NCBI RefSeq assembly: GCF_002878395.1
Contig: NC_061121.1
Coordinates: 132,473,584-132,537,583, forward strand
Origin: Capsicum annuum
Taxonomy: Eukaryota; Streptophyta; Magnoliopsida; Solanales; Solanaceae
Direction of reading: 5' to 3'
DNA length: 64,000 nt
The position numbers were made by a program, and so were the translations under genes. The notes below the pieces were generated by a model. The model saw only the letters and a program-made list of their open reading frames with translations. It was not told the origin of the DNA and did no database searches. Position 1 is the first letter of the stretch. The number at the start of each line of letters is the position of its first letter. This document shows, piece after piece, positions 10,486-22,008 of this stretch.

Positions 10486-10984
10486 TAAAAGAGGAGAAGG
10501 TCGTGGCAATGCTAGAAACGAACTCTTCTTCATGGTCTAAGTGTGATTCTCGTTATTTGATCATATTTGTCGATTTTTTGGGTTGAAGAATAAATATTGT
10601 GTAGAGTTGATGGTTTTTTATATAGACCAAAACAAAAGCCCTTTGGTATTCTCGCCCAATGGTTGGTCGACGTATGGATTAATGGAAGTCGAGTAGGTAG
10701 CATATACCCAATCGACACAGCATGTGAGTGGACGTGCAACAACTTTTTTAATGTGTCATAAATGCCCGACTATTCATCTATTTGCTTAAATAAATAGCAC
10801 TTTTCAATAGACTTGAAATAAGATCGATAATAAACGATGTGTTATATACAAAATACTCTCAATAAACGTGACACATAATATATCTATAACTTAAAAGGTT
10901 GATAATAGACACAGAGCAAAATCGATAAAACTAACACTAATCAAACAACTACAGGATTGTCAAAATGCATACACTACCATGATT

Positions 10985-13040
10985 ACAAAAATAGATATTC
11001 ATACAAGTCTGTCTATGATTTGTTGTTATTACAAGTGGTTCTCTTATGCCCGGGTCTCTTGCACAGTGAGAACTTATTCCTCCTCTTCGACTTGAAAGCC
11101 TTTCCCACACCCTTAACGGATTTTCTTTTCTTTTTTCTGAACTTGGTGTCGACAAGGTGTGGAATAATGTTCACATATAGTAATTCTTGTGGCACGCATC
11201 ATTCGGACTCTAAAAGGACAACATTAATTAATTTCAAATACACAAGGAGGTACTCTTTCACTTTATACATGGACGAAGAGTACTCGTAGATGGTCAAACC
11301 ATAATTATCACCGTTCTTCGATCACAAAATGGCCATCACATGAGCACATGGTATTTTGACCAAGTCAAACTTCCTGCAAGAACACGACTTTTCTAGTAGG
11401 TCAACTTTGGTCGTACGACTACTGTCGAACACTGTGAATTGGTTGTCGCTCCCATTTACGTTCTCCACATAAAAGAAGTCACCCTCGCTCATGTTGTCCC
11501 TTAAGATCTTTTTGGCAGCATGCACAAATTTTTTATCCTTATAGTTGAGGACATATGCATGTTGTTGTTGTTATTCCCTCTTAGCAATCGAATTGATTAT
11601 CGATACCACGGGGTTCTCCCTTTCGGCAATCAATATAGAGTTGATCGACACAATAATATTTATGGTCATTACATCAAAACTGTTATTAGGGAAATGTACC
11701 CTACTCCACTTCTCAAAACCAAGCTCATGCTCGAGGAAAAAGTCAGCCTCAGAATAATAGTTCTTGAATTTCTTAAAATTGTCACTAAAATCTTTGGAAG
11801 AATAAACCTTTGTCGCATGGTAGAATAGATAGAGGTTATTTTCGCATTGGTGATTTACCCATACATTTTCACCTAGGTACCTTATCTAGTACCCATGATG
11901 AGCATGGTTGTAAGACCTCGCGATGACTTTAGCGATGTTCTTGTGCCTATCGGAGATAAAGCACAAATCTTGTCTATCGACCACTATAGACTTTAGCTTA
12001 TCAAATAAGAATGTCCAAGATACATTATTCTTCTTATCAATGATGCAAAAGGCAATGGGATAAATATGGTTCTCTGTATCCTGTCAAACTGCGTTTAGCA
12101 GGACGCCCTCGTACTTACCGTGTAAATGAGTGTCATCGACCGCAATAACCTTTCTCATGTGAACAAATCCTCTAATGCAAGGGCCCAAGGCCAAAAAATG
12201 GTACATAAGCCTACAATCATCCTTGTTCACCCTGATGGAATAGGTAGATCCAACATTTAGAGCGTCGATCATTTAGGAAAAGCCGACAGTCAAGAATACC
12301 TGTTCTTCGGTGTCCCTCAAACCATTTTTTTGGTGATCACATACCTCATCCAACATTTCCAATAGATTGGTCTACTGTCAAAGTTCTTGAAAATGATCCT
12401 CCGAATCTCACTAGTGTCCGGACACTTTCCTTCGTGATACATATTCACACAGAGTGATGTAATTACTTTAGTCATGATTTTCTTATGGCTGCGTGAAGCA
12501 TGTTCGACACCGAAAGTGTGGTCGCTGATTTATTTATAGATCATACTTCCTCCCTCACAATATCCACGCGTAACTAGAACAAATGCATTTCACCTTAAAG
12601 AATTTGCTGGAGCTCTTCAACGTAGCATAATCAAGAGAATTTTTCACCAATGCCACGTCCAACAATAGTTTTAGCTCCTTTTTGCTTCTAAATATTTTAT
12701 CTACGCAAAAATTAGTTCCATCGGAGAAAGTGTGATTGGTTTGTGATCCCAATCCACACTCTTCTCTCTCTTCTTGAAAAAAATTGAGATCTTTCGATTC
12801 CATTGAATGATCTTTTGTATCCATTGGATGAATATTCAAACTCTCATCTTCAAATGAATCATGTTCGTGGATTGCCGGGGGTGGTGGGATTGTCGGAGAC
12901 TGCTCAATGACATTTATCCTCGGTAATAGACTAGAGCCATCGGCAGCGATATCCAACATGTATAAGGACACATGCCAATCATTCTTTATGAATATGGGAT
13001 ATATTTTCTTCTGCCCATTCATTAGATAGCTAATCATAAC
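10985..13040 (-). pseudogene. MULE (mudrA-type) transposase
   Basis: This enzyme cuts and joins MULE ends with a DDE active site. In order on the minus strand: an N-terminal MuDR-type domain (13037-12555; I-F-R-S-K-K-E-L-K-L-L-L); the catalytic region (about 12272-11525) with V-I-A-V-D-D-T-H-L (first Asp), F-I-S-D-R-H-K-N-I (second Asp), L-G-F-E-K-W and the family signature I-A-E-R-E-K-P-V; a SWIM zinc finger (C-S-C-R-K-F-D...P-C-A-H-V-M-A-I-L, about 11400-11325); and a C-terminal zinc knuckle (L-C-K-R-P-G-H-K-R-T-T-C) whose first Cys is Phe. Stops lie at about 12082, 11889 and 11575, with frame changes at the N- and C-terminal parts. The catalytic core is otherwise well preserved. Confidence 0.85.
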
Positions 13041-13761
13041 GTTCTTCAGATCGCAATCTAATTCTCCACTCTTAAGTACGCTTCAAACCATATCTTCGTA
13101 CTAACCATTGCAACGTAGGGGATGGGAACTGTCTCCTTGCTAGATGATTTCCAACTCCAATATTTTGGACCCTCCTCCAACATACCATATAATTACCACC
13201 GATGATAATTACTTAAGCTACTGCCATTATAGACCACACTAGTCGATAATAAATTGAGGTATCGGTTTATAACTGGTCGATGACTGATATGAAAACCTCC
13301 GTACAAAAACGTGAATGAATGGATTTTGAATATAATTGATGTTCTCCTAGCTCTGGGATGAAGAAATGTATGTGTGGGGCTTCTAAACTACTAAAATATA
13401 TCTAATGACGAGGTATTGAGTGGATTTGGAAAGCTCTTCAAGCTAGTAAAAATGGTGAAAAGATATTTTTTGCATTTTTTATTAAAATGGATGGAACAAC
13501 AATGGAGGCAATGACCAAGAATGGAGATTTTTAGTTGTGATGAGCAAGATTTCGTCTAAAAAGCCGCCGGAATAAGAAAATATAGGTGAAAAATGGGAGC
13601 TCCTTTTGGTGGCTTCTTGGATAATTTTTTTAATTAAAAATAGAAAAATATGAAAATGGTGGAAATATAAAAATGGTGGAAAATATTAAATATTAATTGG
13701 ATGATGCTAGGATTGTATATTAAAAGTGATGATGTCATTATAGTGGGTATTCACCTAATTT

Positions 13762-13821
13762 TTCAAGACTAGTGTCTAAATGCTTAAATAAATTTTTAAA
13801 GTGTCTATTCTGCAAACTCCC
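13762..13821. repeat. MULE terminal inverted repeat, right
   Basis: Reverse-complement partner of 151-210. The conserved core is AAAATTTATTT followed by AAG and, loosely, an A/C-rich CAC-like motif. Confidence 0.6.
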
Positions 13822-13830
13822 CTGCTAACA
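13822..13830. repeat. MULE target site duplication, right copy
   Basis: CTGCTAACA, partner of 139-147. Confidence 0.7.
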
Positions 13831-14288
13831 AAAGCAAGAATAATTAAGATAGGATTGCAGTGTAATGTATCTACTTGCGTGCTCTGTGATCAATTGCATA
13901 CTGAGAGACGAGTACTAGTCATCCATTTGCAATATGTGATATAGCTCAAGCAGTGTGGCACAAGTTTCCTAGTTGGCTTGTAGTAAATGTTGCAGTTATG
14001 AGGGGTGCAGGAGATAATTCAGGTGATCAAAAGGAAAAAATGGTGAAGATTCCGAAAAGATATACTGTTGCAGTTGCTTATGGTGCCATAATTAATAACA
14101 TTTGGATAGCCAGAAATGCTAAAATATTTAGAGTTCTCAATGTAAATGTTGAATTCTTATTCCAACAGATTCAAATTATAGTAAAGGAGAGGATAACAAT
14201 GTATAAAGAGGCTAAGTTTGCTAGGAAGGTTATGGGTTTCATTAACAGAATTTGTAACAAGTGGATATTTGAGACTTTGGTTAGCTAA
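13822..14288 (+). pseudogene. L1-type LINE fragment, zf-RVT region (right part)
   Basis: This continues the fragment at 1-147 after the MULE. The frame reads L-L-T-K-A-R, then a C-x2-C pair (CVLCDQ) typical of the zf-RVT domain, then after a frame change a stretch with A-V-A-Y-G...N-I-W-I-A-R-N-A-K-I-F. That stretch matches the usual 'W.aRN..iF' tail of plant L1 elements. An open frame from 13953 to 14288 covers this tail. The downstream L1 3' end and poly-A were not identified. Family assignment rests on motif recognition only. Confidence 0.6.
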
Positions 14289-14812
14289 GCACCCTCCCTA
14301 GGAGATGGTTTAGCAAGTAAAGGCTCACTAGGCGTATATTTTTCTTCGGTATGATAATATTTATATTTTATTGTCAAGAAAAAGTTCTGAAATTTTATAA
14401 CATAGATAGTGGTTGCCCGTGCGGGCACATGCCCAATATTTATCTATATATCTATGTGGAACTACTTTTGAATGTAGTTTTAATCTTGTCAAGACATAAT
14501 CCATAGGCATGAGAAGAAAGCATTGGCCAATATTGTTTAGTTGTTTAAATATACGTACATGATTACACCGCTATCTATATGTACATTTACACAGTAAATG
14601 AAGTTAGTATTGGAAAATAAAATAGTAATGCAGTCAGTTGCAATGGTATCGTAATTGGCAGTAATCATTGCATCTCTTATGTTTCCATTGTTGACAAGAT
14701 ACTATAGAGACTAAATCACCAGCACAGTTGAAGAAACGGTAATCAGAAAGGCACTGTCTTCTTTCTCTTCATTTTTCATTTATTTTATCTTCACCAACAT
14801 GTTAAATTCCTA
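14289..14812. other. Unassigned non-coding stretch
   Basis: AT-rich sequence with no frame or repeat that I recognise. It includes the short G/C island GGTTGCCCGTGCGGGCAC at about 14411, an imperfect palindrome. Confidence 0.4.
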
Positions 14813-14966
14813 GAGCTTGTTTGGATCGACTTGTTTTAAGTATTTTTAAGATAAAATTATTTTTAAATACTTTTATAATTTCTTGAATAAAATAAAAAAT
14901 TAATCATAAGCACTTGATTTTAAGCCAAGATGATAAAAACAAGTCGAAAGTCAATCCAAACAGGAC
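14813..14966. mobile_element. Short inverted-repeat element (MITE-like)
   Basis: A ~154-bp stretch starts GAGCTTGTTTGGATCGACTT and ends AAGTCAATCCAAACAGGAC. The two ends pair over TGTTTGGAT(C/T)GACTT. The interior is AT-rich and non-coding. Superfamily is uncertain: no clear 2-, 3- or 8-bp duplication could be fixed at the ends. Confidence 0.65.
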
Positions 14967-15014
14967 ATTATTCCATTGGCATGGTGGGATTCATCTGACT
15001 GATAAATTTGATTT

Positions 15015-15022
15015 GGGATAAC
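15015..15022. repeat. hAT target site duplication, left copy
   Basis: GGGATAAC, identical to 18505-18512. Confidence 0.9.
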
Positions 15023-15203
15023 CAGTGGCGGATTAGTGTGTTGTACGGGGGTTCGGTCGAACCCCTTAACTTTTCCGTAGACCCTATATATATATGTATA
15101 TATTGAAAAACGTATATAATTATGTAAGGCCGAACCATAGACAAACATAGTCTATTAGTCCAGTGGTAGGTTGAGAGCCGTCCACCCATGAGATGGGCGG
15201 TTC

Positions 15204-17536
15204 TGTAATACCCCGTATTTTCATGCTAGAATTCTAACCATCGTTTCTACGCATCTAAGCTCTAATCCAAGCGATTCTCACGTGAATACAAGTTGCATGA
15301 TCATTATCCTAGTCTATGGAGTAGTTAGAGGTGGAAAATGTTTATAGCAATGACATAGAACAAGGTTGAGCTAAGACCAATTGATTCATCCAAAGTTTGA
15401 CATTCGATTCTACAAGGGTCAACTTCAAACGTAAATATCTCTTAATATACATGGAATTTTTTATCCCAAGACCTATCAAATTGTAGATAATTGAATTAGC
15501 TTTCCAATGATACCAATTTTGCAAAAATTCGATACCCGAGCGAAGAGTTGTGCTCATTTTTATGAGAGACAGTAAGGATGTGCGATGGACAATGCGCCGC
15601 GCAATCAAATGTGTGCGATTGGGAGTGCGAGGCACACTTAAATGTCTACCATAAGGTGTGCGACACACACCTTAAGGCCTGCCATGGGTTGTGCGCTGCA
15701 TACCTCACTTCCAAGTGCCAAAAACACCTCTATATATGTCTGTAACATGGGATTAAACTCCCACAACATCAAAATAAATTTACTTTCTCCCAAAATCACC
15801 AAGAACAACCTTTAGGGTTTCAACATAAAACACCAATAGCTAGAGATTCAACCATGAGAATTCTATAATTTTTACATATTCGGAATCCCCGTTACAAAGG
15901 CTACGAGTGACACCCAAAAGTTCGTGAATAGCATTAAGTCATTTGGAAAGTCATTCAAAGCTTCAAGTTTAAGGTATGTGGGGTTTTTCAACAAGAACAT
16001 TCTTTCATGCTTGTGCCCAAAATTAATTTTCTTTATAAAGATATATGATTTGATATGCTGTACTACGAATTCGAATATATGAATTTATGACTTATGATGT
16101 TTTCATGAGAATGTTGATATGGTTGCCTATAAAGCTGAAATTTTGATTTTTAAGTGATTATTTTTATGCTTATGACATAAAGTATGAAACTTTGAAAGAT
16201 TTTATTGTGATATTGATATATGGGTTTTGAACTCTATTTAAAATTATTATTTTGTGAAGTATGCGTTATAAACACCTTGAGATTTGAATGATTTGAGATG
16301 ATGAAGAATGATTTGAACTTGATGGTCGCGGAAGAATTGTGTTTGAACCCGAGATGAGAAAAGAAATCCACATTTTGATTGATTATGATAAAGGGGTAGC
16401 ATGATAGCTCCCGTTATGAATTGTTGAATTGTGTTGTTGTGGATTTTCTTTTGAAAAGGTCTGAGCTAAGTTCGGGAGTAGTCTTTAGCACCGAGTGGGA
16501 GGTATAGCTGTTATTAGTACTTTCCTAGAACTACGTGCCTCCGTAGGATGTGAGCCTAAGGCTAATTTATATAGTGATCACTAGTGAAAAGAATGATTAA
16601 GGTCCTACTCCGATAGCAAGGATAGGACAGTTCTCCCCAACGTGGGTTGGACGTTGGACTCCATGTAGCTCACATGGTTTATGTCGGTTGTAAGAGACTC
16701 CTAATGTGTGTGTGTGTACTCTTCTATCTGAGATGAAAACATATTTGCTTAAAAGGCTAAGTTTGAGAAAGTCATTATTCTTAAAAGATTTAATGAATAT
16801 ATTCTAAAGAGATTTGACATGAGATTTGATTGTTTTGATGATTTGAAATTGAGATGAAAGTGAATTGAGAACGTATTGTAATGAATCACTTATTTTACTT
16901 TACATGTATTATTCATCCATGATTTCGATGATTTAATTCGAGCTAAGTGAGTCATCTATATCAGCATGCATAATTTTATAAACTGTGATGGTATTAAGAT
17001 ATTATTTTATATATGCATTGCACCCCCATATGCTTGGTACTTTTCCATGGTACTGACCCACATATTCCTATATGGGCTACATTTTCTCGAAATATAGGTA
17101 CAAGGTATAGTTGCACCTTCAGATCCAGTCAGTTCATGGTATCCAGTCAGCAGGTGATGAGTCCTTTTGATTCAAGGGCTTGGGTTAGTTATGCAGAGTT
17201 TATAGTGTTGTATTTTCTTTATTCAGTCTTATTAAGTTGGGGTAGTCGGGAGTCATGACCCGTTTACCTACAGTCATTACTAGTAGAGGCTTCATAGACA
17301 GTCAGTAGAAGTTAATGTATTCAGTTTCAGTTTTGATTGTAAAAACAGAGTTGTAATCTTGTAAATTTAGTTTTGTATCTATCATATTCAGAAAAAAGTT
17401 ATTTTCCACATATTTGTATAGATTTATACTTTTTGTTTAGTTGCTTAAGAGTTATGCCAGTAGAAGGGTTAGCTTGGGGTCACTTGTGATCCTAAGCACC
17501 GTGTGACTTCTCGAAACCCAATTTCGAAGCGTTACA
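15204..17536 (+). mobile_element. Solo LTR of a Tekay-like Ty3/gypsy element
   Basis: A 2,333-bp segment starts TGTAATACCCCGTATTTT and ends CGAAGCGTTACA. It is flanked by GGTTC (15199-15203) and GGTTT (17537-17541), a 5-bp duplication with one change. It has no gag or pol. The termini match the form TGTAAxACCCCG...GCGTTACA of the other Tekay-like LTRs in this window, and its length is typical of these long LTRs. A TATA-like TATATATG lies at 15731. Loss of the internal region by LTR-LTR recombination is the likely origin. Confidence 0.8.
15565..15705 (+). repeat. G/C-rich self-repeating tract in the solo LTR (GTGCG motif)
   Basis: Repeated GTGCG/TGCGC words (for example GTGCGATGG, TGCGCCGCGC, GTGTGCGATTGG, GGTGTGCGACAC) sit about 360-500 bases from the LTR 5' end, just upstream of a TATA-like sequence. 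Comparable tracts of different motif lie in the other Tekay-like LTRs here. Confidence 0.6.
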
Positions 17537-18504
17537 GGTTTGAACCCCATTGAAGGCTTTTTAATTTGCATTTTCATTGGTACACTTCTATTTTAAAAAA
17601 TTAAAATATATGTAAACTAATAATAATTAAAGAAAGTCAAAAGGTTTACCAACAACCCCATCCAAAAAAAAAAAAGTTGACTAATAATTAAAGAAAGAAA
17701 AAAACGTGTTTGATAGCTAACAAAAAACTTTGGCTTTCTTTCTTGACTTCAAACAAACAAAAAACTTTAGCTTTCTCTTTCTTGACTTCAAACAAGTTCT
17801 TCATACTTCAGTCTTCAAACAAGACCAACAAAAATCTTTGGGGTTTTTTAAAGTGCTTTGGATTTTCATCTCCAATGACCAGAATCAAACTTCTGCTGCT
17901 CTATCAAGGTATGTAATGTGCACTTGTGCAGTGGTTTTCATAGGCCATAATTCCATTTCACTTTCAGTTTTCGTAGATGCTAATTGTTAATCTCAATGTG
18001 TCATAGTTTTGCATCAGCATACATGAGTTGCGATCGATAAATTGTGATTAAATTTTTAATTTTGATTTTGATTTTGGATTAAAGTGCTTTAGTAATTGTA
18101 TCTGTAATTCTATTGCAGCACATAGTTTTCGTATTTTGTGATTGCAATTTGCAAGACAGTAGAATAATTTTGTAGAACATTTTGTGTTTTGTCATTTTAA
18201 TCCTGAATGGTTTAAGCCTCCATATTCTCAATGGTTAGAATATAGAATATTAGCATTAAAGAAGATGCAGCATTTTTCTTACGTTTTTAGTTGTTTAAAA
18301 ATGAGCTTGAATGATATGAAAAAAAAAAGTGAGTAAATCCTTCATAATGGAAGGTTTTCGAAGTTGGAACAAAGGCATAGAAAGGCTTAAAAAACATGTG
18401 GGTGAAGTCAATAGTGTTCATCGTCGATATTTCAAAATGTGGGTGAAGTGAAATAGTGAATAGTGTTCTGAACCCCCAGACTTTAAAATCTGGCTCTGCC
18501 TCTG

Positions 18505-18512
18505 GGGATAAC
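18505..18512. repeat. hAT target site duplication, right copy
   Basis: GGGATAAC, identical to 15015-15022. Confidence 0.9.
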
Positions 18513-19312
18513 AATATCAACATAAGAAGTATGTCAAATAACAGTTAATAATTTTTCGTATAAGCAGCTGAAAAAATCCATTAAGAGGTATCTTCATTCT
18601 TTATTGTTTTTCCTTCCACTTATCAATTGCAGTGATAACACTAAATAAATATAATGTCGATATTAAAATTAAAAAATAAATCATTTCATCTGATCAAATC
18701 GGTACTTTATCGTGTTGTATAGTTTTTGTCATATGCACAAAATAAAATAGCACCGAGATCAAATAAGCTTCAATGAGACTTACACCTTATCTTGCAATTT
18801 GCACTCGTGAATTTGCTAAATAGTGGTAATCGCTACTAGCAAGGAAATAGAGTTCCATGTTCTGATTTTAAAACATGCAACACAAGTTTTATAGTCGAGA
18901 AAACTTGATTGGAAGAATAGAACCAGTGATATCACTGCTCACTGAAACAAAATGTCAACAGAAAAGACTTGAGCCTTTGTAGCATCACTATGTTAGCAAA
19001 TTCAGCTTGCCATGGTTTGTCACATGCCATCATTGAAAGAAGCAATCTAAGGAATAGTTATAGAATTATTAATGATTATAATTTTGTGCGACTCATTTTT
19101 TTTATTTTTCTGCTAAGGATCAATTACATTCTTAGATAAGCTGATCAATTTTATATACTTCTCTATCCAAGATTTAATAGTAAACCTTTTGATCATCTTC
19201 CATATCTTTGAATTCATCGTTCTCTATGTTGAAATTTTAGGCGATCTGGGTAAAGGATGTGAACTTAAAATCATCAATTCTTGAATGAGAAGGTGAGGTT
19301 AGTGTTAGGGTT
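18513..19312. other. Unassigned non-coding stretch
   Basis: AT-rich, no open frame with recognisable similarity and no clear repeat. Probably heavily decayed transposon sequence. Confidence 0.35.
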
Positions 19313-19717
19313 TTTGCCTGATTTTCTTACTATATTTAAGTTTTACTTTTTCTTATAAGGAAAATAAAAGTTACCATAATTACTTTTACTTTTTCTGAAA
19401 GAAAAAATATAATTCTTTTCCATATTTGGCTAACCTCTTTTTTGGAGGAAAGTTTTTGGAACTCTAAAACCAGAGCAACCCCTTCTCTTACAATAACATA
19501 ATAGCATCCACAATGTAGTCTTTTAAGATTTTCGTTTAGGGGGAGATTTTCTCTCAGTTTTATGTCTTTAATATTATGTTTTATATGTAGGCCAATTGAC
19601 CAAATCATATAATAACATTATGTTTTTAGTATTGTTTTTCGTTGTCATCTTATTTATCGTCTCATAGTTTGCAATTAATAGCTTCCGCATGACGCCCTCT
19701 CGATTTCGAACTCAACA
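19313..19717 (+). repeat. TRIM 5' LTR
   Basis: 405 bp. Its TATA region is decayed (CTCTAAAACCAGAG) compared with the 3' copy. Confidence 0.8.
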
Positions 19718-19719
19718 AG

Positions 19720-19731
19720 TGGTATCATAGC
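19720..19731 (+). promoter_or_regulatory. TRIM primer binding site (tRNA-iMet type)
   Basis: TGGTATCATAGC, two bases past the 5' LTR. The plant iMet PBS is typically TGGTATCAGAGC. Confidence 0.7.
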
Positions 19732-20037
19732 TTACGGTTCAATGGTCCAATGGTGTCGTGAGACGAGATTAAACAAGTTTAAAGTGGTTTCAAAATCAAG
19801 CTGCAACAATTTGGATGATAATGAAGTTTCAACCATATTTTCAACACTCCTGCTGCTGCATCTTTAAAAATAAAAATAAAATATTACTTTTAAACTAATT
19901 TTTAACCATGATATTTTAAACCTTATTTTTAACCATAGAAAGCAATAGTTATGAAGATTATATCAAGAACGAAGTTCATGCACGTGTTGAAGAGAAGACG
20001 GATCAAGTGAAGAAAATCAAGCCAAAAAGGGGAGATT

Positions 20038-20458
20038 TGTTAAGGTTTTTGCCCTGATTTTCTTACTATATTTAACTTTTACTTTTTCTTAGAAGAAAAA
20101 TAAAATTTACTATAATTACTTTTACTTTTCCTGAAAGAAAAAATATAATTCTTTTCGATATTTGGCTAACCTCTTTCTTGGAGGAAAGGTTTTGGAACTC
20201 TATAAATAGGACAACCCCTTCTCATACGATAACACAATAACATCCACAATGTAGTCTTTTAAGATTTTCGTTAAGGGAGAGATTTTCTCTCTTATTAGTT
20301 TTATGTTTTTAATATTAGATTTTATATGTAGGCCAATTGGCCAAATCATATAATAAAATTATATTTTTAGTATTGTTTTTCGTTGTCATCTTATTTATCG
20401 TCTCATAGTTTACAACTAACAGCTTCCGCATGACGCCCTCTCGATTTCAAACACAACA
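20038..20458 (+). repeat. TRIM 3' LTR
   Basis: 421 bp with an intact TATA box TATAAATA at 20201-20208. Confidence 0.8.
20201..20208 (+). promoter_or_regulatory. TATA box in TRIM 3' LTR
   Basis: TATAAATA in the context CTC-TATAAATA-GG. The equivalent position in the 5' LTR is mutated. Confidence 0.6.
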
Positions 20459-22008
20459 AGAGCATCACTTGAAAAGAAAACTGTGGAGAATAAGATAAAT
20501 ACAAACAAACTTCACTCAAAATAAATTACTCAAAAAGATTAGCTAGATTTTACTCTTCATAGAAGAAAATCTAACACATATTGTCATATCAATGGATGTT
20601 TTTACAATAGATTTTTATTGAAAGTCTAATATGCATCGTTTATTAGGGTAGATCAAGTTCAACGTCCTGATTATAGATTCAAGCCATATAAAAGTCAATT
20701 CGATTATATGCAAGAATTTTTGGCCATGTTAAATAATTAAATTGATAGCCCACTTCCACATTACTCCAGTGATATGCCCAAAGGGCTTTGGTGAAAGGTG
20801 AGGATACAGTTCGTGAAGTACGGGTTAGCTGCAAGTCACAAATTCAAACCATGAAGTGAACAAAAGTCTAACATTTAAGTTGTCCATATAAAGGGTAGGT
20901 CATACTTCTCAGTGTTCCAAACTTGATACCTCGCAACATTGATCAACCTGAGATTTATTTGAAATATTGTTCAAGTGGTTTGGCTTCACAAAGGCATTTG
21001 GAGGAGATTATTCTAGCAGCTTCTGGTGTTTGGATTCATATGTTTCATAATAAGTTTTGCATGTGCGAACAAAAGTCTCACTTTGATAGTTGAAAAGACT
21101 GAAAAGCTACATATATGATAAAGGATTTCTTATGATGTAAGACATTTTTAGGAGAACTCGTATGAACTTAGCTTAAATTATATAATATCACATTATGTAA
21201 GAGTATATTTGGGTTGTCTAAGCTTAATAATTGATATCGTATCCTATGTTTGGCAGGATAAATATGGGAATATAGTAGGGTGATGGGTTCTGGCCTCAGT
21301 TGCTTACCCTTATAAGTTTGGAGATGTACACACAAGTAGAAGCTACTTGCAGGCTTCAATTGTCATAATAATACTAGACAATATGGGTGGCACACAGTGA
21401 ATCTCGGTGATTCGTGAATCATGAGGATGGTCCACATGCAACTTAATTTGAGGGAGAGATTGATGTAGCTTATTAATCCATTCAATTACCTTCCATGACC
21501 GTTGTAACATCAGGAACAATCTCATTCTAATTTTTCATACACTGAAACTAGATCCCCTAAGAACTTTCACTACTTCATACTTTATTGAAGATGATAGAGA
21601 CATCTTAACCCTTGATTGTGTCTAGAAATCATAACCATTTTTTTATACTAATTATTGCAAAAATATCGTGGTTTAACTAGCATACAATTACACACAAAGA
21701 AAATAGAGAAGAAAATAACATAGGAATTTGACAATTTTCAGTTAGGCCTAATCTTTCAAGCAAAAGCAAATAGAGTAATCCACTATACAAAAAAGACATG
21801 TACAATGCCCTTTTTTAGAATCACCAACTACAACCCACACATATAGATCACAAGTAGTCTCAACCCAATAAGGAAAAGTTTCTCCTGATTCTACAAAGAT
21901 AATATACTCCTTTTACAAATCTATTAGGACAAAGGATTTCCTAAACCAATAAGAATTATGAGTTTTCTAAAATATATACAAGAAAAAAATTTAAGACATA
22001 TTAAAAAA
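20459..22008. other. Unassigned stretch between TRIM and copia element
   Basis: Mostly AT-rich with short open frames only. I recognise no protein family or repeat in it. Confidence 0.35.

Larger units (their letters stand above)
148..13821. mobile_element. Mutator-like element (MULE) with DUF1985/Ulp1-type cargo and mudrA-type transposase
   Basis: The element is bounded by a 9-bp duplication (CTGCTAACT at 139-147, CTGCTAACA at 13822-13830; one mismatch), the size expected for Mutator superfamily insertions. The ends are inverted repeats: about 27 of the first 37 bases match between 151 rightward and the reverse complement of 13822 leftward. Removing the element rejoins an L1 zf-RVT reading frame. 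Inside are a plus-strand DUF1985/Ulp1-like pseudogene (991-7302), a minus-strand MULE transposase pseudogene (about 10985-13040), a foldback structure (8640-9890) and a nested RTE LINE. MULEs with Ulp1-related cargo are known in plants (Kaonashi-type). Membership of this one in that group is inference. Confidence 0.75.
15023..18504 (+). mobile_element. Non-autonomous hAT element, split by a solo LTR
   Basis: The element has a perfect 8-bp duplication GGGATAAC and short imperfect terminal inverted repeats (left CAGTGGCGGATT, right reverse complement CAGAGGCAGAGCC). Both are hAT features. A GGGGGTTC motif lies 27-30 bases in from each end. Without the inserted LTR (15204-17536 plus 5 bp) the element is about 1.14 kb and encodes no recognisable transposase, so it depended on one supplied in trans. 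Confidence 0.85.
19313..20458 (+). mobile_element. TRIM-like miniature LTR retrotransposon
   Basis: Two direct repeats (19313-19717 and 20038-20458) start TGTTA(G/A)GGTTTTTGC and end in ...CAACA. They flank only 320 bp of internal sequence. Two bases after the first LTR is TGGTATCATAGC, a good match to the initiator-Met tRNA primer binding site. Before the second LTR is the purine tract AAAAAGGGGAGATT. It has no gag/pol. The iMet-type PBS suggests a copia-type or chromovirus partner supplied the enzymes. No matching target duplication was found at the outer ends. Confidence 0.8.

Noticed and set aside
14400..14440. GC-rich palindrome as a terminator or hairpin RNA
   Set aside because: A single short imperfect palindrome with no gene context; nothing supports a function.
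19600..20460. Two separate insertions of the same solo LTR
   Set aside because: A PBS directly after the first copy and a purine tract directly before the second show one two-LTR element.
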